Of a stretch of 42,000 nt of DNA, positions 32,671 to 38,713 are shown in pieces. The notes below the pieces were generated by a model. That model did not search any database and had not been told where the DNA came from. It saw nothing but the letters and a program-made list of their open reading frames with translations. Each line of letters begins with the position of its first letter. The first letter of the stretch is position 1. Source of the DNA: a virus; the IMG/VR virus record IMGVR_UViG_3300020185_000104, positions 1 to 42,000 of that record; one strand, written 5' to 3'. The translations under genes were made by a program, and so were the position numbers.

Positions 32671-32722
32671 GAACTCTGATGAGCCTTAAGTAGGCGAAAC
32701 ACTACATAGTAGTGTCAGTTTC
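32670..32722 (+). ncRNA. Type I hammerhead ribozyme
   Basis: All conserved parts are present in order. Stem I GGAACT (32670-32675) pairs with AGTTTC (32717-32722), one G-U. Core CTGATGA (32676-32682). Stem II GCCT/AGGC with loop TAAGT (32683-32695). Core GAA (32696-32698). Stem III ACACTAC (32699-32705), loop ATA, GTAGTGT (32709-32715), including the A15.1-U16.1 pair. C17 is 32716; cleavage would fall between 32716 and 32717. Stem I is the open one, so it is type I. Cleavage would separate the small exported peptide message from the next gene and leave a 26-nt leader with 5'-OH before ATG 32743. Confidence 0.9.
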
Positions 32723-32742
32723 AATTTATTTATTTCTTTATT

Positions 32743-33105
32743 ATGAAAAACTTCTTTTTCATCCTTGCCATCTCTATGGCATCCGCAACCTTTGGTCAAA
32801 CCTTCCAAGCAAAAACCATCGGTGGCAATGGTGTAGGCTTCGACACATCAAGCGGGATCGACGCAGACGAGAACCTTATGGTTCAGGGAGAGTCCTTCGA
32901 AGTGTTCAAGACTACCTCTGGTAGTAAGTACATCAAAGCTATCTCACCTCGAACAGGGGACGAGTATGCGGTGTGGGTAGGCACAGAAACTGAATTCAGT
33001 TTCGAAGGACAGCCAGTTTACGAAAGCCGCAATGGTTCGTACTGCATCTATCTGCTCGGAGGGAACAACTTCCCTTACTCTAAATGGCTCGATGTAGTCG
33101 AGTAA
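32743..33105 (+). CDS. Exported protein of unknown function
   Basis: 120 aa. MKNFFFILAISMASATFGQT is a signal peptide with probable cleavage before QTFQA; the mature part of about 100 residues is beta-rich (NLMVQGESFEVFKTTSGSKY, AVWVGTETEFSFEGQPVYES) with one Cys. Its start follows the hammerhead ribozyme by 20 bases. A phage-made exported protein expressed early suggests superinfection exclusion or envelope change; that is inference. The coding DNA contains several perfect hairpins, including an 18-nt palindrome at 32986-33003 and CTCGA/TCGAG across the stop. Confidence 0.65.
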   Translation: MKNFFFILAISMASATFGQTFQAKTIGGNGVGFDTSSGIDADENLMVQGESFEVFKTTSGSKYIKAISPRTGDEYAVWVGTETEFSFEGQPVYESRNGSYCIYLLGGNNFPYSKWLDVVE

Positions 33106-33117
33106 CTTATCACTATC

Positions 33118-33198
33118 AGCGGCTACCTACCTAAGTACCCATCGCGAGGGGAACAGGGATGGAGGTCAGTGTCGCAGGGTTCGACTCCCTGAGCCGCT
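33118..33198 (+). ncRNA. tRNA-like RNA 1 (acceptor stem plus T-arm)
   Basis: AGCGGCT (33118-33124) pairs perfectly with AGCCGCT (33192-33198). Directly before the 3' strand is a complete T-arm, CAGGG/CCCTG with loop TTCGACT, matching the tRNA T-loop consensus. The 50 nt between lack a D-arm; ACCT/AGGT and CCATC/GATGG can form a long irregular helix instead. No CCA is encoded. Acceptor and T-arm stacked together form the minimal substrate of RNase P, which suggests a processing site between the genes at 32743 and 33221. Confidence 0.7.
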
Positions 33199-33220
33199 CT
33201 AATTTTTTAATCTATTCAAA

Positions 33221-33646
33221 ATGAATACAATGTTTTCAACCCACGCTATTCGCCTTGCCTATGGCAAAACCCTCATGGATGGTGGCTCATCCTTACTCAC
33301 GTCAGACGGCTACGACTTTGAAGTCCCTTATAAGGGCTTCATGGTAGGCGGCTTATCAGGCGAAACCAAAATCCCTTTGGATATCTGCGACTCCACTACG
33401 TTTCACTCTATCTGGCACAAGTACTCAGCCGAAGTGCGCAAGCTAATCAAGGACAACCCTTCCTCCTCGTATGCCGTAGGCACTTGGGTTGACAAGGGAT
33501 GCATCGTCTTCGACGTATCGGAAAAACTTACTGACTCTCGCTCTGCCTATGATTTGTGCAAGGAGCGCAACGAAGATGCCTACTATGATGTAGAGGCAAG
33601 CAAAAGTGTTTTCATAGAAAAAGATAATGACAATGCAGAAGCCTGA
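33221..33646 (+). CDS. Hypothetical early protein
   Basis: 141 aa: MNTMFSTHAIRLAYGKTLMD, GGSSLLTSDGYDFEVPYKGF, MVGGLSGETKIPLDICDSTT, then a helical acidic C-terminus. It looks like one mixed alpha/beta domain without a known motif. An A-rich leader (TCAAAATG) precedes the start, following tRNA-like RNA 1. It overlaps the next small gene by 20 bases. Confidence 0.6.
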   Translation: MNTMFSTHAIRLAYGKTLMDGGSSLLTSDGYDFEVPYKGFMVGGLSGETKIPLDICDSTTFHSIWHKYSAEVRKLIKDNPSSSYAVGTWVDKGCIVFDVSEKLTDSRSAYDLCKERNEDAYYDVEASKSVFIEKDNDNAEA

Positions 33647-33806
33647 ATACAAGCACGATATGACAGACGCTGAATACTCTGTATTCCTCGAAGCTGTCCT
33701 CAATCGCTTTACTGCGCAATGCAGAGGCGAGATACCCGCAGATCCCGTAGAGGTGAGGCGCGTAACACCGAACAGATTTTTAAATCCATTTTCAATGATG
33801 TCGTAA
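33627..33806 (+). CDS. Small hypothetical protein overlapping both neighbours
   Basis: 59 aa: MTMQKPEYKHDMTDAEYSVF, LEAVLNRFTAQCRGEIPADP, ending NPFSMMS. The start lies within the end of the previous gene (an in-frame ATG at 33633 is the alternative), and its TAA stop shares a base with the next ATG (TAATG). This geometry and the sensible composition make it a probable real gene. Confidence 0.55.
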   Translation: MTMQKPEYKHDMTDAEYSVFLEAVLNRFTAQCRGEIPADPVEVRRVTPNRFLNPFSMMS

Positions 33807-34066
33807 TGAAAACAAAGTTTATGAACAAGCGGATAATCCGCAAGGGTACACAGGTGGTGTATCGTGGGGGCTTCGGCTCTGACCCACAGAAAATTGCAGT
33901 AGTCACAGGCGTAGAGCGCACGGAATTCCCCCGCGAGAAATACGGGGATGAGGTGGAGAGCGTACACTTGGATGACCATTACGTACTGACCCTGAATAAC
34001 GGACACTGGTGTTACTCAGACCAAGTTGATGGAGTGGTTGTAATCCCCTCAGAATCAGCGGCTTAG
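33806..34066 (+). CDS. Small SH3-like hypothetical protein
   Basis: 86 aa from the ATG at 33806, coupled by TAATG; the open frame reaches back to 33719 but the coupled start is preferred. MKTKFMNKRIIRKGTQVVYR, GGFGSDPQKIAVVTGVERTE, then SVHLDDHYVLTLNNGHWCYS. The 'kGtqVvyrg......aVvtgv' beginning and short beta strands suggest a small SH3-like barrel. The function is unknown. Promoter P2 follows 8 bases after the stop. Confidence 0.6.
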   Translation: MKTKFMNKRIIRKGTQVVYRGGFGSDPQKIAVVTGVERTEFPREKYGDEVESVHLDDHYVLTLNNGHWCYSDQVDGVVVIPSESAA

Positions 34067-34074
34067 AAATTAAA

Positions 34075-34106
34075 TTTGGAAAAACGAAAACTCTGCCTTA
34101 TCTTTG
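34075..34106 (+). promoter_or_regulatory. Early promoter P2 (Bacteroidota type)
   Basis: TTTG (34075-34078), exactly 20 nt, TATCTTTG (34099-34106). The leader has TGTC/GACA pairing (34110-34123) and TCAAAATCTCAAT (34127-34139), ending 3 nt before ATG 34143, as in P1 and P3. Confidence 0.88.
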
Positions 34107-34142
34107 CAGTGTCAACAACGACAAAATCAAAATCTCAATTAC

Positions 34143-34535
34143 ATGAAATGTACACACAACACACTAACCCACTTGCTGGGTGCATGGGACAGACTAGAAG
34201 TAGTCGGAACCAATCCCGATAATTACAAGTCTATACTCACGAACACCTTACTGCCTCATCGCAATGAGTTCGGAAAGAGGCAAGTCAAGATAGCTATCGA
34301 GTATCGAATCGAAGAGGGGGGTGCAAGGAACGCTCCATACATATATGCCTTCCTCGTCATGTACGATCAAAACGGACACCGCAGAAGCGTCATTAAGAAT
34401 GGCTCATGGGGATGTCATGGTGAGGATATGATGGAGTTCAAGCTGTGGTTTGCTAAGAAGCTAAACCATGCAAACGAAATGCAAGAGCAACGCATCGAGA
34501 ATGCACAGGAAAGCATCACTGACTTCCTGTCATAA
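34143..34535 (+). CDS. Hypothetical early protein
   Basis: 130 aa from ATG 34143 (MKCTHNTLTHLLGAWDRLEV); the upstream ATG at 34104 lies in the promoter. Contains ILTNTLLPHRNEFGKRQVKI, AIEYRIEEGGARNAPYIYAF and VIKNGSWGCHGEDMMEFKLW. A small alpha/beta domain is likely. It is driven by P2 and followed by the structured region at 34544-34778. No family is recognised. Confidence 0.6.
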   Translation: MKCTHNTLTHLLGAWDRLEVVGTNPDNYKSILTNTLLPHRNEFGKRQVKIAIEYRIEEGGARNAPYIYAFLVMYDQNGHRRSVIKNGSWGCHGEDMMEFKLWFAKKLNHANEMQEQRIENAQESITDFLS

Positions 34536-34543
34536 AGATTCCC

Positions 34544-34610
34544 AATGAGTGTGAGTTAGGCGAAACCAACCACTGCAAACGTAGGCTATATGGCGTGTCT
34601 ACGGCTCATT
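34544..34610 (+). ncRNA. Stem-loop element preceding tRNA-like RNA 2
   Basis: AATGAG (34544-34549) pairs with CTCATT (34605-34610), and inside it CGTAG (34580-34584) pairs with CTACG (34599-34603). The left half (ATGAG, then TAGGCGAAAC) resembles part of the hammerhead at 32.68 kb, but the catalytic CTGATGA is broken. It may be a 5' domain of the following RNA. Confidence 0.4.
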
Positions 34611-34615
34611 ACACA

Positions 34616-34778
34616 TAGCGATGATGACCCTGCATGAACACAGGGATGGCATCGGCAACGATTCGCTTCGAAGGTCTTGGTGGGTTTAACCTATCCTGCA
34701 ACGTTCAAAGGTAGCCTTCGAAAACCTCGACAGAGGGGCGGACACTGTTCAGAGTGGGTTCGATTCCCACTATCGCTA
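34616..34778 (+). ncRNA. tRNA-like RNA 2 (acceptor stem plus T-arm)
   Basis: TAGCGAT (34616-34622) pairs perfectly with ATCGCTA (34772-34778). The T-arm is GTGGG/CCCAC with loop TTCGATT (34754-34770), extended by an A-T pair. The 130-nt insert holds CCCTG/CAGGG (34628-34645) and TTCGAAGG/CCTTCGAA (34668-34722) among others. There is no D-arm or anticodon arm. After the acceptor both tRNA-like RNAs continue CTAATT. The layout recalls tmRNA (acceptor, T-arm, large insert), but no tag reading frame is evident. Confidence 0.65.
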
Positions 34779-34811
34779 CTAATTAATTCAAAATCTCAAA
34801 CACATAATACT

Positions 34812-35132
34812 ATGCTAACAAACAAACAAGCCCAAGCCTTCATGCAGAAGGTAGATGCAAACGCCCCATTTTGGGTGGAGTTGCATGACGAAGACCGACC
34901 GATGATGAATATCAACGGCAATGACGTACCCCGATGCCTGTACAATCTCATGCTCACCAAGCGCGACATTAGGCTGTATGCTGAACTAGACATGAAGCCC
35001 AATCGACACTGGAAGATAGGTGACGTGAAGAAGTACTTCGGACTCAAGGGTGGCAAGCAGAAAATCAAGGACGCCATCTTCACAATCCACGACGAGTTCA
35101 TTGGACGAATAGAAAACCAAGACAATGATTAA
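34812..35132 (+). CDS. Hypothetical early protein
   Basis: 106 aa from ATG 34812 (MLTNKQAQAFMQKVDANAPF); the frame extends back to 34677 through tRNA-like RNA 2, which is rejected. It contains WVELHDEDRPMMNINGNDVP and DMKPNRHWKIGDVKKYFGLK, with a Lys-rich helical end. The leader box TCAAAATCTCAAA (34788-34800) lies upstream. The family is unknown. Confidence 0.6.
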   Translation: MLTNKQAQAFMQKVDANAPFWVELHDEDRPMMNINGNDVPRCLYNLMLTKRDIRLYAELDMKPNRHWKIGDVKKYFGLKGGKQKIKDAIFTIHDEFIGRIENQDND

Positions 35133-35139
35133 TTTAAAA

Positions 35140-35289
35140 ATGACTGAGCAAACCTTCACTGCCGTAGCTGATTGGGCAGAGCGCATCCAAATGATGACGC
35201 AAGAGAACAGACTTATCAACTCACAGGATATCGTACACGATGTGTTCGGTATGCTACGAGATGACGAACACTTTTTACCACGACTATGA
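35140..35289 (+). CDS. Small hypothetical protein
   Basis: 49 aa: MTEQTFTAVADWAERIQMMT, QENRLINSQDIVHDVFGMLR, DDEHFLPRL. It is acidic and helical. The ATG at 35140 follows AATTTAAAA; an in-frame ATG at 35125 overlapping the previous stop is possible. Its stop overlaps the next start (ATGA). Confidence 0.5.
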   Translation: MTEQTFTAVADWAERIQMMTQENRLINSQDIVHDVFGMLRDDEHFLPRL

Positions 35290-35519
35290 CAAACTTTGAA
35301 CAACACATTGGGCATGAATTGCCTCAGGAGTGGATTGATTACATCAATGCACACACAACAGATGAACTCTACAACCAAGCGAAGAAACTTAAGTTTGATT
35401 CGTGGTGTCCCATCCTCTTGGAGAATGACTCACCTGAACTGCGAAAGCATTTGGAGGAGGCAAGCGAACTACTATTTAAATACGTTGATCACATTGATTC
35501 TCAGTTAGTTACAAAATAA
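35286..35519 (+). CDS. Small acidic helical protein
   Basis: 77 aa: MTNFEQHIGHELPQEWIDYI, NAHTTDELYNQAKKLKFDSW, then ELRKHLEEASELLFKYVDHI. Entirely helical and acidic, with no recognised family. It is translated in overlap with the previous gene, and its TAA stop ends 1 base before the -33 element of P3, so it closes the P2 transcription unit. Confidence 0.55.
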   Translation: MTNFEQHIGHELPQEWIDYINAHTTDELYNQAKKLKFDSWCPILLENDSPELRKHLEEASELLFKYVDHIDSQLVTK

Positions 35520-35520
35520 A

Positions 35521-35552
35521 TTTGGAATAACGGAAACTAATTCTTATCTTTG
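35521..35552 (+). promoter_or_regulatory. Early promoter P3 (Bacteroidota type)
   Basis: TTTG (35521-35524), exactly 20 nt, TATCTTTG (35545-35552). The leader has GGCAA/TTGCC (35557-35568) and TCAAAATCTCAAT (35572-35584), ending 3 nt before ATG 35588. Confidence 0.88.
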
Positions 35553-35587
35553 TATCGGCAATGTTGCCAAATCAAAATCTCAATCTA

Positions 35588-36109
35588 ATGAAATTATATG
35601 CATCCATACATGGAGTATGTGGACTAGCCGAGGGCTACTCCGAAACCACAGTTCAGTTCTTCAAGACACTTGAACAAGCCAAGGAACACAAGGCAAGAGT
35701 CCTTGCTCTCCTAACGAAAGCCGAACACGAAGAAGTAATCACCCATACAGACGGTACACAAGATATCATTGTCTATGACGATTTGAACAGCGAACAGGAG
35801 ATACTCAAGATAGTCGAGGTCAACCCACTATGGGATACAGACCACTTCAACCCTGCTAACAGCAGTACACGAGAATGGTTGATGTGGAATCAGATGGAAT
35901 CCGAAGCTATGTACGATGGTGAGTACCTACCCACAGACATGGGGTGCATCAAGGAGGCTACCGATATTCTCTATGGAACTAACGAGTCCATGCTGATGGA
36001 GCCTTGGGCTGACTTTGTTGGTGGTATCTACTACCGAGGTGAAGCCATGCTTGATGCAGACGATGTGTGCATCTACTTCTTTCGAGTACCTAAATCAGAC
36101 ACACTATGA
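35588..36109 (+). CDS. Hypothetical early protein
   Basis: 173 aa from ATG 35588 (MKLYASIHGVCGLAEGYSET); the ATG at 35561 lies in the leader hairpin. Contains FKTLEQAKEHKARVLALLTK, TDGTQDIIVYDDLNSEQEIL, and an acidic C-terminal half. A mixed alpha/beta fold is likely; the function is unknown. It is the first gene of a long run of small overlapping genes driven by P3. Confidence 0.6.
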   Translation: MKLYASIHGVCGLAEGYSETTVQFFKTLEQAKEHKARVLALLTKAEHEEVITHTDGTQDIIVYDDLNSEQEILKIVEVNPLWDTDHFNPANSSTREWLMWNQMESEAMYDGEYLPTDMGCIKEATDILYGTNESMLMEPWADFVGGIYYRGEAMLDADDVCIYFFRVPKSDTL

Positions 36110-36204
36110 ACGAGGAATACAACTGCGAATTTTGTGAGAAACCAATGACAGAGGAAGACCACAGCTTCTGCGATATATGTGGCGATTGCCGCGATGAACA
36201 ATGA
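36106..36204 (+). CDS. Tiny zinc-ribbon protein
   Basis: 32 aa: MNEEYNCEFCEKPMTEEDHS then FCDICGDCRDEQ. CEFC and CDIC (two CxxC pairs) make a minimal zinc ribbon. It overlaps the previous and next genes by 4 bases each (ATGA). It probably makes a protein contact; no partner can be named. Confidence 0.6.
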   Translation: MNEEYNCEFCEKPMTEEDHSFCDICGDCRDEQ

Positions 36205-36596
36205 ATAAAAAATACCACATGAAACAAGAAATAATTGACCGCCTCGAATACGTAGAGGAAACATATGCAGGTGAGATGGAGACGTGGCGAGATCCCGTAA
36301 CTGAAGCCTACTACCACGTACCCATTGAGATTGTTCGAGATTGGGACAACTCAGAGTTACTTGAAAGCAACAAACAAAGTAAGATGACACACAAACGCAA
36401 AGAACAACACATCAAACAGCTTGCATTCTCCATAAATCATGGGGCATCAGGTTACGTTACTGACAACTTCGTAATCGAAGACCTACCTACCCCACAGAGG
36501 ACAGGTACTATGACACAGCAGGATACGTACTCCAAGCACAAGGCACGACAAATCTTCGAGGCTTTCCTCGAACAAAACCCTAACATAAATGACTGA
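36201..36596 (+). CDS. Hypothetical early protein
   Basis: 131 aa: MNKKYHMKQEIIDRLEYVEE, TYAGEMETWRDPVTEAYYHV, then basic KMTHKRKEQHIKQLAFSINH and a helical end. No family is recognised. Starts and ends in overlaps (4 and 8 bases) with tiny neighbours. Confidence 0.55.
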   Translation: MNKKYHMKQEIIDRLEYVEETYAGEMETWRDPVTEAYYHVPIEIVRDWDNSELLESNKQSKMTHKRKEQHIKQLAFSINHGASGYVTDNFVIEDLPTPQRTGTMTQQDTYSKHKARQIFEAFLEQNPNIND

Positions 36597-36831
36597 TATA
36601 AACGAAGAGGGCTACTACACTGGCTCTGAATTACAATGGAATATTGAAGACGTTGAGATATTTGCTCAAGCCAATGACATGGAGTTTTCACAGGAGGATT
36701 ACAAACGAATACTCAAGGCTACATTTGAAGACAACCAAATGCTGATGGAGGTCATACAAGAATCCATCGCCTTGACAATCGACTTTATGCTCGACGAGGG
36801 CGAACTTAAAAAACTAAATAACAATGACTAG
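36589..36831 (+). CDS. Small acidic protein ending in LDEGELKKLNNN
   Basis: 80 aa, acidic: MTDINEEGYYTGSELQWNIE, DVEIFAQANDMEFSQEDYKR, ending FMLDEGELKKLNNND. The last 13 codons lie in a 40-nt sequence repeated exactly at the end of the gene at 36958-37557, so the two proteins share their C-termini although the rest differs. The function is unknown. Confidence 0.55.
   Translation: MTDINEEGYYTGSELQWNIEDVEIFAQANDMEFSQEDYKRILKATFEDNQMLMEVIQESIALTIDFMLDEGELKKLNNND
36788..36827 (+). repeat. 40-nt direct repeat, copy 1
   Basis: TGCTCGACGAGGGCGAACTT, followed by 20 A-rich bases ending AACAATGA, is identical to 37514-37553. It includes the start codon of the following gene in both places. Confidence 0.9.
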
Positions 36832-36961
36832 AGATCAATACATGAGATGCCTTTCGGATATCAATCCTCATGCCAAAACTAACCGCCGTGATTCACCAAG
36901 GGCGGAAAGACGAAGGTTAAAGAGAATCGAAGAAAAACAAATCAAAACTAAAGAACAATGA
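36824..36961 (+). CDS. Small basic helical protein
   Basis: 45 aa: MTRDQYMRCLSDINPHAKTN, RRDSPRAERRRLKRIEEKQI, KTKEQ. Strongly basic. Overlaps the previous stop (8 bases) and the next start (ATGA). Its first codon comes from the 40-nt direct repeat. The function is unknown. Confidence 0.5.
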   Translation: MTRDQYMRCLSDINPHAKTNRRDSPRAERRRLKRIEEKQIKTKEQ

Positions 36962-37557
36962 CTAACAACAAAACACAAACATTCACCGACAGCCCTATGG
37001 GTAGTTGGTCACAGTCAACTCGAATCAGATGCGAAACATCCAAGAACAAGGAGTGGAGCGAGAAACGCCTTAACGGGACATTCTTATCGTATCTCATAGA
37101 CATGGTTGGAGACGCAACTATGGACGGAACTCCAGCAGAGATGATTATAATTAACGAACCCATTCCTTTGAGAGCTGAATACTTAAATCAATTGACTGAT
37201 GAGCTATGCCCAGAAGAAAGAGACGACCTTGACAATTTATTTCCTAATGAGGAAATAGACTGGAAGAAAATCGAGAGCCTCGTCAATGCAGCTATGGTAG
37301 AGCTAACCAAAGAACACGAAGACGATTGCTTAAGCGAGCTTGCTTATGTAGAGCGTCAAGAAAACGACAGCTTCAAAGACTTCAAGAAACAATGGAGTTT
37401 CACTAAAAAAAGCGAGAGTGAAGACACATTCAAATTATTTTTTGATTCAGAAATGTATCGGTTGAAACACAGAATCAGGAACGAGCAAAAACGAATCAAG
37501 TATCTCGAATCTCTGCTCGACGAGGGCGAACTTAAAAAACTAAATAACAATGAGTAA
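36958..37557 (+). CDS. Hypothetical early protein
   Basis: 199 aa: MTNNKTQTFTDSPMGSWSQS, TRIRCETSKNKEWSEKRLNG, TFLSYLIDMVGDATMDGTPA, then an acidic helical region and a coiled C-terminus (RIRNEQKRIKYLESLLDEGE). The end LDEGELKKLNNNE comes from the direct repeat. The N-terminal MGSWSQSTRIRCETSK may be a small beta domain. No family is recognised. Confidence 0.55.
   Translation: MTNNKTQTFTDSPMGSWSQSTRIRCETSKNKEWSEKRLNGTFLSYLIDMVGDATMDGTPAEMIIINEPIPLRAEYLNQLTDELCPEERDDLDNLFPNEEIDWKKIESLVNAAMVELTKEHEDDCLSELAYVERQENDSFKDFKKQWSFTKKSESEDTFKLFFDSEMYRLKHRIRNEQKRIKYLESLLDEGELKKLNNNE
37514..37553 (+). repeat. 40-nt direct repeat, copy 2
   Basis: Identical to 36788-36827, 726 bases apart, spanning the end of one gene and the ATG of the next. 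Recombination between copies would remove or duplicate exactly two genes in frame. Confidence 0.9.
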
Positions 37558-37726
37558 CTACGCAGTATACCGAGTCTACAAAGACTGGAACAAACGACCA
37601 AGAGTCCTAATGGATGGACTCACACGAGAGCAAGCACAGACTATCGTGAAGAATACACCGAGCAATGACAACAGCATGGTGGTGTTCGATGAAGAACCAA
37701 GAAACAAACAATGGGGCAGACGCTAG
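37550..37726 (+). CDS. Small hypothetical protein
   Basis: 58 aa: MSNYAVYRVYKDWNKRPRVL, MDGLTREQAQTIVKNTPSND, NSMVVFDEEPRNKQWGRR. It resembles small alpha/beta proteins of the 'yrV...gLt.eeAq.iV' type common in phages. It overlaps the preceding stop by 8 bases. Confidence 0.6.
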   Translation: MSNYAVYRVYKDWNKRPRVLMDGLTREQAQTIVKNTPSNDNSMVVFDEEPRNKQWGRR

Positions 37727-37773
37727 TGTGTGTCCGATCAAGTAAAGCATCAATCTAAAACAAATTAAATGAC

Positions 37774-38175
37774 ATGAAAAACAAAAGAGTAACCCCAGAG
37801 GTAGCTATGCGACGGCTTTATGAGCGTGGCAACACCGTCACCGAAATAGCAGAGCTTTACTCTTTATCTGAATCAAAAGTAGAATCCATTTTAAAACTAA
37901 ACGAAATGCCAAACGGTAAAAAGCAAATCACACAGGCACAAAAGTCCCAGGTGTTAAAACTCAAGAGACAAGGTGTGACCCACAGGGTCATTCAAAAGAA
38001 AACAGGCGTTAGTCTTTCCTCTATCGACAGGATTGTAAACCCTAAGCGAGCAAATAGGCAAAAAGAAAACCGAAGCGTCAAACCAGCCCCAAGTCCAAGA
38101 GCCAATCGGACTTCTCGCAAATCAACATTCAAGTTGTTTTGGGGGGCTTTTGAAATTGTAAAGGAAACAGCATGA
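37774..38175 (+). CDS. Helix-turn-helix DNA-binding protein with two HTH segments
   Basis: 133 aa. First HTH at residues 10-42 (AMRRLYERGNTVTEIAELYS, LSESKVESILK), second at residues 50-82 (ITQAQKSQVLKLKRQGVTHR, VIQKKTGVSLSSIDRIV), the latter of the resolvase/Hin type. A basic Pro/Arg-rich tail follows. Two HTH units suggest binding of an extended operator; it could be an early regulator. It has its own short leader after a 47-base gap. Confidence 0.65.
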   Translation: MKNKRVTPEVAMRRLYERGNTVTEIAELYSLSESKVESILKLNEMPNGKKQITQAQKSQVLKLKRQGVTHRVIQKKTGVSLSSIDRIVNPKRANRQKENRSVKPAPSPRANRTSRKSTFKLFWGAFEIVKETA

Positions 38176-38348
38176 TATGCGTAAGGTCAAGTGTACACGT
38201 CAACCCAGCACAGGACTTCAATGAGTGGGCGGAGTACACATTCAATCAAGTTAAACAGAATTATAAATCAAAAATCTCATGTACAAAGTTAGATTCCACC
38301 TCGGACGAGGCGAACATTTCATGCACTGGCAAATCAAGTCCAAGCTAA
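38172..38348 (+). CDS. Possible small protein overlapping its neighbours
   Basis: 58 aa: MICVRSSVHVNPAQDFNEWA, EYTFNQVKQNYKSKISCTKL. The start overlaps the stop of the HTH gene (ATGA), and the 3' third overlaps the next gene by 70 bases. The first 35 residues look protein-like. Long overlap makes it uncertain. Confidence 0.35.
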   Translation: MICVRSSVHVNPAQDFNEWAEYTFNQVKQNYKSKISCTKLDSTSDEANISCTGKSSPS

Positions 38349-38713
38349 ACACAGGCGATGGGACTGGTGCTAAAGAAGTGGTAGACTACGTAGACCCACA
38401 AGATAATCAGTTAGCTATGCTAGGCTGTAAGCTAAGCGTACAACCAACAGCGGCTCAGAAGATTCATGACGGTGCGAACAAGACTGTGTGTGCATGGATA
38501 GAGTGCGAGGCTGTCCAAGTACTATCGGTCAATCGACTCAAACCAAACGAGCAAGACTACCGCATCAAGTTTAACCCACGTCAAAGTCCTAACTGGACTG
38601 ACGGATACAACAACGTCGTTAGCGGTAACGAATACGAAATACTTTTCACAAATGACAGGACTCTATGGGTGGTTGGTGACGCTTATGAATGTGGAACTTC
38701 CGACTTGGTTTAA
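38279..38713 (+). CDS. Hypothetical early protein
   Basis: 144 aa: MYKVRFHLGRGEHFMHWQIK, DPQDNQLAMLGCKLSVQPTA, CAWIECEAVQVLSVNRLKPN, then PNWTDGYNNVVSGNEYEILF. Many aromatics and four Cys; probably a beta-rich domain. TCAAAAATCTC, a shortened leader box, lies directly before ATG. The family is unknown. Confidence 0.6.
   Translation: MYKVRFHLGRGEHFMHWQIKSKLNTGDGTGAKEVVDYVDPQDNQLAMLGCKLSVQPTAAQKIHDGANKTVCAWIECEAVQVLSVNRLKPNEQDYRIKFNPRQSPNWTDGYNNVVSGNEYEILFTNDRTLWVVGDAYECGTSDLV

Noticed and set aside
33118-33198. Ordinary tRNA gene
   Set aside because: Acceptor and T-arm are perfect but no D-arm can be formed, and a possible anticodon loop (ATCGCGA) has only a 3-bp stem.
34541-34575. Second hammerhead ribozyme upstream of tRNA-like RNA 2
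   Set aside because: ATGAG and TAGGCGAAAC look similar to the true hammerhead, but the essential CTGA part is changed, stem II does not pair and no stem III with a cleavage triplet follows.
34677-34811. N-terminal extension of the gene at 34812
   Set aside because: It runs through tRNA-like RNA 2, whose pairing explains the sequence better.
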